Shown here one piece after another: positions 17,574 through 24,313 of a stretch of DNA of 64,000 bases. The position numbers and the translations under genes are program-made. Position 1 is the stretch's first letter. The number at the start of each line of letters is the position of its first letter. The notes below the pieces were generated by a model. The model saw only the letters and a list, made by a program, of their open reading frames with translations, had not been told where the DNA came from and made no database searches. This stretch comes from Paenibacillus nanensis (GTDB lineage Bacteria; Bacillota; Bacilli; Paenibacillales; Paenibacillaceae), in contig NZ_QXQA01000011.1 of NCBI RefSeq assembly GCF_003583765.1, positions 124,001-188,000 of the forward strand, written 5' to 3'.

Positions 17574-18020
17574 ATGGCTCAAACTGCGCGTTCCACTAAA
17601 TTAGCGGTTCTTATTATCGCACTTCTGGTTGTTTGTATAGCAGCTGCCGTCACCCTTGTATTGTCCGCGATGGAAGAGAGAGTTACCCACAAATACGTAA
17701 TTCCGCAAGGGTTTACGGGCTGGGTCGAAGTCACGTACGAACAGCAAGGGCACCCTGCCTTGAAAAAAGAAGGCCGCAAATGGGTCTATGAAATCCCGAC
17801 CTCCGGAAAATTATCGACATCTAGCCGTAATATCTCAGGACCGATGCTTTTTTACTATGCGGATCAGGATGGACGGCTCACCGAGTTTCCAACAGATATT
17901 TCAATAATTCATGAGGTGGGCGCTTCATCAGGCGGAAGCTCTAGCGGTGAAAAGTACCCGGAAAAGGTTACTTTTTTTGTAGGAACGGAAGAACAATGGC
18001 GAGCTTCTGAAAAACAATGA
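17574..18020 (+). CDS. Membrane-anchored DUF6843-like protein
   Basis: A 148-residue protein with one N-terminal membrane helix or signal anchor (about residues 10-31) and an extracytoplasmic domain starting YVIPQGFTGWVEVTYEQQG, then KWVYEIPTSGKLSTSS and FYYADQDG. This pattern resembles DUF6843 domains found in Bacillus and Paenibacillus; I recognise it by eye only. Function is unknown. The start ATG follows AGAAAGG with ten bases spacing. A strong terminator precedes it and a PerR-type box follows, so it is probably transcribed alone. Confidence 0.6.
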   Translation: MAQTARSTKLAVLIIALLVVCIAAAVTLVLSAMEERVTHKYVIPQGFTGWVEVTYEQQGHPALKKEGRKWVYEIPTSGKLSTSSRNISGPMLFYYADQDGRLTEFPTDISIIHEVGASSGGSSSGEKYPEKVTFFVGTEEQWRASEKQ

Positions 18021-18101
18021 ACACCATGAATAATGAAGGCTATGGCTTGTTCATCGCCTTAAAGAGCTTGGCGTGCAGGTTGACTGCGTCCAAAAATGAA
18101 T

Positions 18102-18116
18102 TTATACTTAGTCTAA
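18102..18116 (+). promoter_or_regulatory. PerR/Fur-type 7-1-7 box upstream of the PerR-like gene
   Basis: TTATACT-T-AGTCTAA: inverted heptamers around one base, with one mismatch in seven. The right half AGTCTAA is identical to the box before the catalase gene (19399-19413). It lies about 40 bases before the PerR-like start, fitting autoregulation. Confidence 0.65.
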
Positions 18117-18154
18117 AATCATCAAGTCATCAGTGAAGGCGGTATGAAGAAGTC

Positions 18155-18544
18155 ATGAACAAAATAAACTTAACTATACAGCGGAAAGCCGTGCTTGAAG
18201 TCATCCAACATGCGCATGACCATCCGACGGCGGCGGATGTCATCGAGAGATTGCGGGGCAATGGCTTTCATTTTGCTTACGGCACGGTATATAACTCGCT
18301 TCGTTACCTGACCGACGTCGGATTAATTCGTGAGCTGAAGCTAGGGGAGGCGGTAAGCCGCTACGATGCGAGGACGGAGGATCATCAGCACATCGTATGC
18401 GTTAAATGCGGACGAGTCGACGAGGTGATGACGGATGTTCCGGCCGATTGGGTCGAGGCAGTCGCGAAGGAAACGAATTACCGCATCGAGCATGCGCAAG
18501 TCGTACTGGAGGGAGTGTGCGAATCATGCAGGCAGAACGGCTGA
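18155..18544 (+). CDS. perR: PerR-like Fur-family peroxide/metal regulator
   Basis: A 129-residue Fur-superfamily repressor. The winged helix covers residues 1-75 (TAADVIERL, GTVYNSLRYLTDVGLI), and the dimer/metal domain carries DHQHIVC and two CxxC pairs (CVKC, CESC) that form the structural zinc site. Similarity to Bacillus PerR is seen in SRYDARTEDHQHIVCVKCG. In PerR, two histidines and aspartates bind iron or manganese and His oxidation senses peroxide; the equivalent acidic/His positions appear present, so a peroxide sensor is likely. It overlaps the next gene by 19 bases and lies upstream of a catalase-family gene with a matching box. Zur or Fur function cannot be excluded. Confidence 0.85.
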   Translation: MNKINLTIQRKAVLEVIQHAHDHPTAADVIERLRGNGFHFAYGTVYNSLRYLTDVGLIRELKLGEAVSRYDARTEDHQHIVCVKCGRVDEVMTDVPADWVEAVAKETNYRIEHAQVVLEGVCESCRQNG

Positions 18545-19293
18545 CGGCACAAATGGAAGGAATGTTATGCTCGCTGACGAATCGGGTTATGGTAATCAGC
18601 CCGATGCCGGATCGCGTGCAGAGTCTGCTCGCGAGCTTGTCGACAGGCTGCTTTGATGTATTCGCGCTGCACAGCCTCAACAAAGGGATGCTGACTGCGC
18701 TTCAGCCGGAGCTGCTTATCTATGATGCGATGCCGCTTCCTATTCATACGGTAGGCGCAGGGCATACGCTGAGAGGCGGGGAGGAGCTGCTGAGCGCGGC
18801 GCAGGCGGCCGGCGTGCCGGTATTAATGCTGGTCGATTCCGGTTCCTCTGCGGCCCAGCAAGAGGACGTTCTGTCAGGCGCCGAGTATTTGCTGTGGCCG
18901 GCTGAGCCGGAGGAGGCGCTTGAACGCATCAATCGTATTTTGCGGGAACGGCCGGCGCAGCCTTCCAGCGGTTTAAGCTCGGATGAACTCGTCTTTAAGG
19001 ATATTCGGGTCCATCTTCGGAAGATGAAGGTTGAGCGCGGCGGCGTCTCCGTCAATCTGACCAAGACGGAGTATGATCTTCTGCTGCACTTCTTGAACTC
19101 CGACGGCACGGTCTTGACAAGAGAGACGCTCCTGGACAACATCTGGGGGATGAATTATTTCGGCGGCAGCAACATTGTAGATGTTCATATTAAAAGTCTG
19201 CGAAAAAAACTGAAGGACAGCGCGGTCTCGCCAAAATATATCGTAACCGTCCGAGGAGCCGGCTACCGGCTGGCGGACGACATGCTGCGCTAA
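18526..19293 (+). CDS. Atypical OmpR/PhoB-type response regulator (degenerate receiver)
   Basis: About 255 residues: an N-terminal receiver-like domain and a C-terminal winged helix (from about residue 155) with LTKTEYDLLLHFLNS, TRETLLDNIWG and VDVHIKSLRKKL, which is clearly OmpR/PhoB type. The receiver is degenerate. The acidic pair normally found after beta-1 is replaced (VMVISPMPD), and the conserved Lys before Pro is missing (LLWPAEP); an Asp remains at the phosphorylation position (LLIYDAMP). No histidine kinase gene is adjacent. The start ATG 18526 lies inside the perR-like gene (19-base overlap), with GGAGGGAG upstream, so the two are translationally coupled. It probably works without phosphorylation and may co-regulate the catalase gene that follows. 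Confidence 0.85.
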   Translation: MQAERLTAQMEGMLCSLTNRVMVISPMPDRVQSLLASLSTGCFDVFALHSLNKGMLTALQPELLIYDAMPLPIHTVGAGHTLRGGEELLSAAQAAGVPVLMLVDSGSSAAQQEDVLSGAEYLLWPAEPEEALERINRILRERPAQPSSGLSSDELVFKDIRVHLRKMKVERGGVSVNLTKTEYDLLLHFLNSDGTVLTRETLLDNIWGMNYFGGSNIVDVHIKSLRKKLKDSAVSPKYIVTVRGAGYRLADDMLR

Positions 19294-19398
19294 TGAAGCT
19301 AAGGGCGCCGATCTCCATTTTCTCATGTAACGTTCATTTTTCATTCATTATGAATTCATGACGTTTATGCACCGAGTGGCTACAATTAGTTTAACGAT

Positions 19399-19413
19399 TT
19401 AGATTAAGTCTAA
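19399..19413 (+). promoter_or_regulatory. PerR/Fur-type 7-1-7 box upstream of the catalase gene
   Basis: TTAGATT-A-AGTCTAA, an inverted repeat of heptamers around one base with one mismatch. It lies 30 bases before the catalase start and matches the box before the PerR-like gene, suggesting one shared regulator. Confidence 0.7.
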
Positions 19414-19443
19414 ATATATAGAACTAATGATGAGGTGTAAATA

Positions 19444-20907
19444 ATGGACAATCGTTCGACAACGAATCAAGGCGCTCCGGCAGGCAACGATCAAAGCACG
19501 CAAACAGCCGGACAATACGGACCGACTTTATTGGAGCGCGATCGCCTCCTAGAGAAAATCGCTCGCTTCGACCAGGAGCAGGACCGGGACCGAAAAATCG
19601 TGCCGGAGCGCGCCGTTCACGCCCGCGGAGCAGGCGCCCATGGCGTATTCCGCGCAGAGAACGGCATGTCTGAGTATACGAAGGCGCGGTTCTTGTCGGA
19701 AACAGGCTTGGAGACGCCGGTATTCGTCCGGTTCTCTACCGTCATTCACGGCACGGACTCTCCGGAGGCGGCTCGAGAGCCGCGCGGGTTTGCGGTGAAA
19801 TTTTATACGAAGGAAGGCAACTACGATCTTGTGGGCAGCCACTTGCCGGTCTTTTTCATTCGCGATGCGGAGAAGCTTCCGGAGATGGCGCAATCGCTGA
19901 AGCCGGATCCGGCTGCCAACTTCCGCGATCCCGCCCGTTATTGGGACTTCATGACGCTGGCCCCTGAATCGACCCATATGCTGACCTGGGTATTCTCCGA
20001 TGACGGTACGCCAGCCAGCTACCGCGAGATGGACGGCTTCAGCGTTCATGCGTTCAAGTGGGTCAACGACGCCGGCAAGGTCACCTATGTGAAATACACC
20101 TGGAAGTCGCAGCAGGGCGTTCGCTGCCTCACCGCGAAGGAAGCGTCCGATATGCTGGCGAAGGACATCAACCACGCGACGCGCGATTTGTATGCGTCGA
20201 TCGAGCTGGGCAACTACCCGAAATGGGATCTGTATGTGCAGCTCATGCCGCCGGAGCATATGGACCGTTATCCGTTCGATCCGCTGGATCCGACAAAGGT
20301 TTGGCCGGAAAATTTGTATCCGCTGCAGAAGGTGGGGACGATGACGCTGAATTGTAACCCGATCAACTACTTCTCGGATGTAGAGCAATCTGCGTTTTCA
20401 CCTAGCGCGGTTGTTCCGGGCATCGAGCTTTCGGAAGATCAGCCGCTGCAAGGCCGTCTCTTGTCCTCCCCGGATACGGAGCGTTATCGCCTGGATGTCG
20501 ATTATTTGAACATTCCGGTGAATAAGCCGCTTCGCAGCCGCCAAAGCGACGGAGCGATGACGGGGAACGCGACCCCGCCTTCAGCGAATAACGAACCGAA
20601 CCGCGATTCGGGCAGCCTGAAGGAGGATTCGAGCAGCGAGGACAAGTTCGCGCCGCTCCATGGAAGCGCCGGGCGCCAGAGGATCGAGAAGACCGATGAT
20701 TTTACGCAGGCCGGGGAACGGTATCGTTCCTTAACGGAGCTGCAGCAGGCGAACCTGATCTCGAACCTGGCCGATGACTTGAAGCAAACGAACGATGATA
20801 TCCGCCTGCGCGCTATTTGCAACTTTTTCCGCGCGGACCGAACACTCGGCTTTAGGCTTGCTGAAGGCCTGGGTGTCGATATCCGCCAATTCGTGCCGCA
20901 AAGGTAA
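19444..20907 (+). CDS. katX: Catalase-family protein with altered haem-site residues
   Basis: A 487-residue monofunctional-catalase homologue, close in style to the KatX/KatA group. It keeps the distal His (VHARGAGAHG, about residue 60), the following RFS motif, the NYFSDVEQSAF region and the C-terminal helical domain. However, the proximal motif, normally RLFxYxDT with the Tyr that ligates haem iron, reads RLLSSPDT: Ser replaces Tyr. The distal Asn region, normally VGNN or VGNH, reads VGSH. If the sequence is right, ordinary catalase activity would be impaired or use another ligand. The start follows GATGAGGTG. Preceded by a PerR-type box and the PerR-like/regulator pair; peroxide-induced expression is inferred. 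The gene symbol is approximate. Confidence 0.85.
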   Translation: MDNRSTTNQGAPAGNDQSTQTAGQYGPTLLERDRLLEKIARFDQEQDRDRKIVPERAVHARGAGAHGVFRAENGMSEYTKARFLSETGLETPVFVRFSTVIHGTDSPEAAREPRGFAVKFYTKEGNYDLVGSHLPVFFIRDAEKLPEMAQSLKPDPAANFRDPARYWDFMTLAPESTHMLTWVFSDDGTPASYREMDGFSVHAFKWVNDAGKVTYVKYTWKSQQGVRCLTAKEASDMLAKDINHATRDLYASIELGNYPKWDLYVQLMPPEHMDRYPFDPLDPTKVWPENLYPLQKVGTMTLNCNPINYFSDVEQSAFSPSAVVPGIELSEDQPLQGRLLSSPDTERYRLDVDYLNIPVNKPLRSRQSDGAMTGNATPPSANNEPNRDSGSLKEDSSSEDKFAPLHGSAGRQRIEKTDDFTQAGERYRSLTELQQANLISNLADDLKQTNDDIRLRAICNFFRADRTLGFRLAEGLGVDIRQFVPQR

Positions 20908-20973
20908 TGTCATGCACTAATACGTTTTAACTTGCAGATGGTGCGCAGCTTCATCATAAATTTCTGTTACTTG

Positions 20974-21006
20974 CGGCCCCCGCGCGATTCATTCGTGCGG
21001 GGGCCG
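20974..21006 (+). terminator. Hairpin after the catalase gene
   Basis: A perfect 10-bp GC-rich stem, CGGCCCCCGC (20974-20983) with its complement at 20997-21006 and a 13-base loop. The T tract is poor (TTGTGAGTT), so termination may be incomplete. Confidence 0.6.
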
Positions 21007-21092
21007 TTGTGAGTTGGACGGTATTTGCCTGAGGACGGGCCGCTCCTGTAAACTAGGAGTTATGGATATTGAAGTATCGGAGGTTTGTTGAG

Positions 21093-21575
21093 ATGCTTTG
21101 GACGGAGCCGATCGTGCAGACGGCAGCGATCGTTTTTTCGGCGCTTGCGGGACTCAGCCTGATTATCATTCGGATACGAGCGGGGAAACGGCCGACCACT
21201 TTGAAAAAAATCGTCATTCCGCCGCTCGGCATGGCAACGGGATTTATTATGTTTGCGGTGCCGGTCACGCATATTCCGTGGTTATGGGGCTTATCGGCAT
21301 TTGGAACCGGTCTGCTGATGTTCGCTTTCCCTCTGATCGTTACCACGCGGATGGAGAAGGTGGATTCGGATATTTTCGTGAGACGGTCGAAAGCGTTTAT
21401 TGTGATTATGGTCGCGTTGTTCCTGCTTCGTCTATCGCTGCACCATGTCGCGGAGCAGTATATGACGATTCCGCAGACGGGGGCTCTGTTTTATTTGCTC
21501 GCGTTTGGGATGATCGTGCCTTGGAGGCTCGCGATGTTAAGCGATTATTTGCGGCTCAGTAAAGCAGAAGCTTAA
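21093..21575 (+). CDS. ccdC: CcdC-family membrane protein
   Basis: A polytopic membrane protein of about 160 residues with four to five helices, matching the CcdC/DUF1453 family by the pattern LKKIVIPPLGMATGFIMF near residue 40 and the late GMIVPWRLAMLSDYLRL. CcdC is encoded with cytochrome c maturation genes in Bacillus, but no ccdA or resA-like gene is near here, so its role in this genome is open. Start ATG 21093 follows CGGAGG at nine bases; an upstream TTG (21069) lacks a ribosome site. Confidence 0.75.
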   Translation: MLWTEPIVQTAAIVFSALAGLSLIIIRIRAGKRPTTLKKIVIPPLGMATGFIMFAVPVTHIPWLWGLSAFGTGLLMFAFPLIVTTRMEKVDSDIFVRRSKAFIVIMVALFLLRLSLHHVAEQYMTIPQTGALFYLLAFGMIVPWRLAMLSDYLRLSKAEA

Positions 21576-21584
21576 AAGCAAGGG

Positions 21585-21646
21585 TTACAAACTGCTTCAA
21601 TGGACATCATGAGAAAAAAGACAGCTAGATAGGTGGTAGTTTGTAA
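21585..21646 (+). promoter_or_regulatory. Inverted repeat pairing with the symporter start region
   Basis: TTACAAACT at 21585-21593 is the exact complement of AGTTTGTAA at 21638-21646. The second arm lies between the AGGTGG ribosome binding site (21631-21636) and the ATG (21646), so base pairing in the mRNA could mask translation initiation. A regulatory role is inference. Confidence 0.4.
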
Positions 21647-22983
21647 TGGATTCGGAAAGCAACAAGAATGACCGGTTCTCTTCGCTCGGGTTTATTATGT
21701 CTGCGGTGGGAAGCGCAGTCGGTCTCGGCAACATGTGGAAGTTTCCTTATATTACGGGGCAATACGGGGGAGCGGCTTTTTTCCTGCTGTTCATCGTTTG
21801 TTTGCTCTTGATCGGTTTTCCGGTGCTGCTCGCGGAGCTCGCAGTAGGCCGCGGCGGTCGCGGCAACGCCTCCTCTTCGCTCACGAAGCTCAGCGGCAGC
21901 AAAGCCTGGGGGGCGCTCGGCTTCCTGTCCGTTTTGGGCGCCTTCTTCATTATGGCCTTCTACGGCGTGGTGGCGGGCTGGACGCTGCATTATGCGGTGC
22001 TGTCTTTTACGGGTAATTTGTTCGAAAACGGGGACTACGCGGGGCTGTTCAATCAGTTCATCGGCGGATGGGCCCCGATTGGGTGGCAGCTAGTGGTCAT
22101 GATCGTGACGGTTCTCGTTTTGATTCGGGGCGTGTCGAAGGGAATCGAGCGTTTCAACAAGCTGCTGATTCCTTCGCTTGTCGTTCTGCTGGTGCTGCTG
22201 GCCATTCAGGCGATGTCGCTGCAGGGAGCGGGGGAAGGCGTGTCGTTTTTCCTGAAGCCGGACTTTAGCAAGCTGACGGGGGAATCGGCGCTTGTCGCGC
22301 TGGGACAAGCTTTCTTCTCCTTGTCGCTCGGCATGGGGATTATGGTGACGTACGGCGCTTATGTGCAGAAGAGTCAATCCATCGGGTCGGCGACGTTTGC
22401 GGTTGGCCTCGGCAATGTGCTGTACGCGTTGCTGGCGGGACTCATTATTTTCCCAACAATCTTCGTATTCGGGATTGAGCCGACGCAGGGGCCGGGACTC
22501 GTGTTCGTCGCGCTGCCCGCAGCATTCTCCGCTATGCCGTTCGGAGCGCTGTTCGGCGGATTGTTCTTCGTGCTGCTTTCCTTTGCGGCGATCACATCGG
22601 CGGTTTCGATACTGGAGGTGCCGGTCGCTTATGCGACGGAGACGTTTAAGTGGAAACGCAACTCAGCCGTATTGATCATCGGCGCGTTATGCTTCCTGAT
22701 CGGCATCCCGCTGTCTTTGTCGCTGGGCGGGGGAGCGGATTGGATGACGATTAACGGGAAGCCGGTATTTGACTGGGTCGACTTCATCTGCTCGAACATC
22801 ATTTTACCGGTCAGCAGCCTGGTGATCACGATATTTGCCGGTTACGTGTGGAAGGGCGCGGCGGAGGAATCCGGATTATCGGCGGGATGGTTCAAGCTGT
22901 GGCTGTTCATGGTCCGGTTCATCGCCCCAATCCTTGTTCTGCTCGTGCTGCTGTATTACGCGGGCGTGATTCAAGTGGGATAA
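21646..22983 (+). CDS. Sodium-dependent neurotransmitter:sodium symporter (SNF/NSS family) transporter
   Basis: A 445-residue secondary transporter that takes up an amino acid or amine with sodium. The N-terminal signature GSAVGLGNMWKFPY (about residues 22-35), including the unwound part of helix 1 that binds sodium and substrate, is intact, and 11-12 hydrophobic helices follow, in line with LeuT/MhsT-like bacterial members. The short final helix and lack of a 12th large loop are common in bacteria. Start ATG follows AGGTGG at nine bases. It stands alone and its initiation region can form a hairpin with upstream sequence. Substrate cannot be predicted. Confidence 0.9.
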   Translation: MDSESNKNDRFSSLGFIMSAVGSAVGLGNMWKFPYITGQYGGAAFFLLFIVCLLLIGFPVLLAELAVGRGGRGNASSSLTKLSGSKAWGALGFLSVLGAFFIMAFYGVVAGWTLHYAVLSFTGNLFENGDYAGLFNQFIGGWAPIGWQLVVMIVTVLVLIRGVSKGIERFNKLLIPSLVVLLVLLAIQAMSLQGAGEGVSFFLKPDFSKLTGESALVALGQAFFSLSLGMGIMVTYGAYVQKSQSIGSATFAVGLGNVLYALLAGLIIFPTIFVFGIEPTQGPGLVFVALPAAFSAMPFGALFGGLFFVLLSFAAITSAVSILEVPVAYATETFKWKRNSAVLIIGALCFLIGIPLSLSLGGGADWMTINGKPVFDWVDFICSNIILPVSSLVITIFAGYVWKGAAEESGLSAGWFKLWLFMVRFIAPILVLLVLLYYAGVIQVG

Positions 22984-23150
22984 GGTGTACGGATTGGACG
23001 GGGGCTCCATTTTTAGTGCGGCAATTGTCCGTCTGGCCTTCGTCCATGAAGTGTGCTGGCGGTGATTGGGACAGGAGTGTTTGGGTAGCTTGCTTCAGTA
23101 GGGGAGTGTGGGGGCGAGAGTGAGTACACCGGGCTCAATGAGGCTGCCGA

Positions 23151-23344
23151 TGGAAATAGCGCCAAAAGTGCACTTATTTCTTGCTCGAACAGGTTATCGA
23201 TGAAAATAACGCCAAAAGTACACCTATTTTTAGCACGTTTTGCCCAAATGGAGAAAATCATACGAAATAAGTGTACTTTTGTCCTTATTTCGCATGGGAT
23301 GGGTAAGCTGCGAAAAAATAAGTGCATTTTTGGCGTTATTTCCG
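23151..23344. repeat. Four-unit nested inverted-repeat element, copy 1
   Basis: Units of about 30 bp with core CAAAAGTGCACTTATT: A forward 23151-23180, B forward 23201-23232, C reverse 23261-23294, D reverse 23310-23344. Outer arms A and D share (G/A)TGCAC; inner arms B and C share GTACAC. It occupies most of the 461-base gap between the convergent symporter and membrane-protein genes. The rest of that gap (22984-23150) shows no gene or motif that I can support. Confidence 0.85.
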
Positions 23345-23402
23345 CCGAGAGCTCGCCTCGGGATAACGCGCAGCCGACTAAGCGGACCAGCCGCGCGCAG
23401 TA

Positions 23403-23441
23403 AATGGCCTCTGTCCTATGGAAATTAGGACAGAGGCCATT
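23403..23441 (-). terminator. Bidirectional terminator-like hairpin
   Basis: A perfect 16-bp stem, AATGGCCTCTGTCCTA (23403-23418) with its complement at 23426-23441 and a 7-base loop, immediately after the stop of the minus-strand membrane protein gene. Confidence 0.75.
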
Positions 23442-23444
23442 TTG

Positions 23445-24263
23445 CTATGCACCCGCTTTTAAGTGGCTGTACTGCGCCGCAATGATCCAAATACGCAGCA
23501 GCGTCTTAATGAGCGGGTAGCCTTGATGCGCGATGAGGGCGAACAAGCCGGCCCAAACCATTGAGATACTGCTGAACACCAAGCCGAGCAGCGCGGCGAT
23601 TCCCCACATAAGCAGTGAAATGGCGGCATAGGTGAGAAATTTGCGAAGGGACTGCAGCAGCGATGGGAAGATGCCGTCGCCGGATACGGCTCCGAACTGC
23701 ATCGACAGGAACAGCAAATGAATCAGAGCGATCCACGCGATCCAGATTGCGGCGCCAGGCAAAAGCTCCATAAGCAGGGAGGTTGTTACGCCGTTGTGCC
23801 TGAGGGCGTCAATCCACTGCGGCACGATCCACCAGGCCGGCGCGATCATAAGCGCGCAGCTAATCCAATAAAGCAGCATGACCGGCTTCCATGTCTTGCG
23901 GATGCCCTCGATAATGCGGGTTCCGCTCTCGCCTGTGCTAGTCTGGTGATGGATCGAGTAGAACAAGCCGGCGTTAAAGAGCGGCGTAATCAGCATCCGG
24001 GCAAGAAGCAGGCCGCCAAAAAGCCATAAGTACGGCTGAATCAAATCGGTCTTGAACAGCTGGAACTGGGCTTCCGCAAAAAATAACTGAACAGCTTGAT
24101 CAACTGGGGCCGAAGCGGGAAACCGCCGCAGCAGCGGCGCGATCGTATCGTCGATCGCGCGATAAACGAGGAATCCCCAAAGCAGCTGATAAAGGAACAA
24201 AACAATGACCATGTTCATGTGTTTAAACGCGAGCTGCCAGCCTAACCTCATATTATGCTTCAT
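23445..24263 (-). CDS. Polytopic membrane protein of unknown function (272 aa)
   Basis: I do not recognise a family. The protein has about six hydrophobic segments (near residues 15-35, 75-95, 130-155, 170-195, 215-235 and 240-258), with an extracytoplasmic-looking loop after the first helix and a His-rich cytoplasmic turn (SIHHQTS). Overall layout resembles the DUF624/YesL-like and glycerophosphoryl-domain-type membrane proteins, but no diagnostic motif is visible. The ATG follows AAGGGGAGATTGGA. The next gene on this strand, an M1 peptidase, lies upstream by about 50 bases, so the two are probably co-transcribed. Confidence 0.75.
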   Translation of the reverse strand: MKHNMRLGWQLAFKHMNMVIVLFLYQLLWGFLVYRAIDDTIAPLLRRFPASAPVDQAVQLFFAEAQFQLFKTDLIQPYLWLFGGLLLARMLITPLFNAGLFYSIHHQTSTGESGTRIIEGIRKTWKPVMLLYWISCALMIAPAWWIVPQWIDALRHNGVTTSLLMELLPGAAIWIAWIALIHLLFLSMQFGAVSGDGIFPSLLQSLRKFLTYAAISLLMWGIAALLGLVFSSISMVWAGLFALIAHQGYPLIKTLLRIWIIAAQYSHLKAGA

Positions 24264-24313
24264 TCCAATCTCCCCTTGCTTGCGATTAATAGCATGGACT
24301 GCCGGTTCTCATT

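Noticed and set aside
23151-23344. MITE or insertion sequence with terminal inverted repeats
   Set aside because: The four-unit plan is not a simple terminal repeat, and I could not see a target duplication or transposase; kept as a repeat element of unknown kind.
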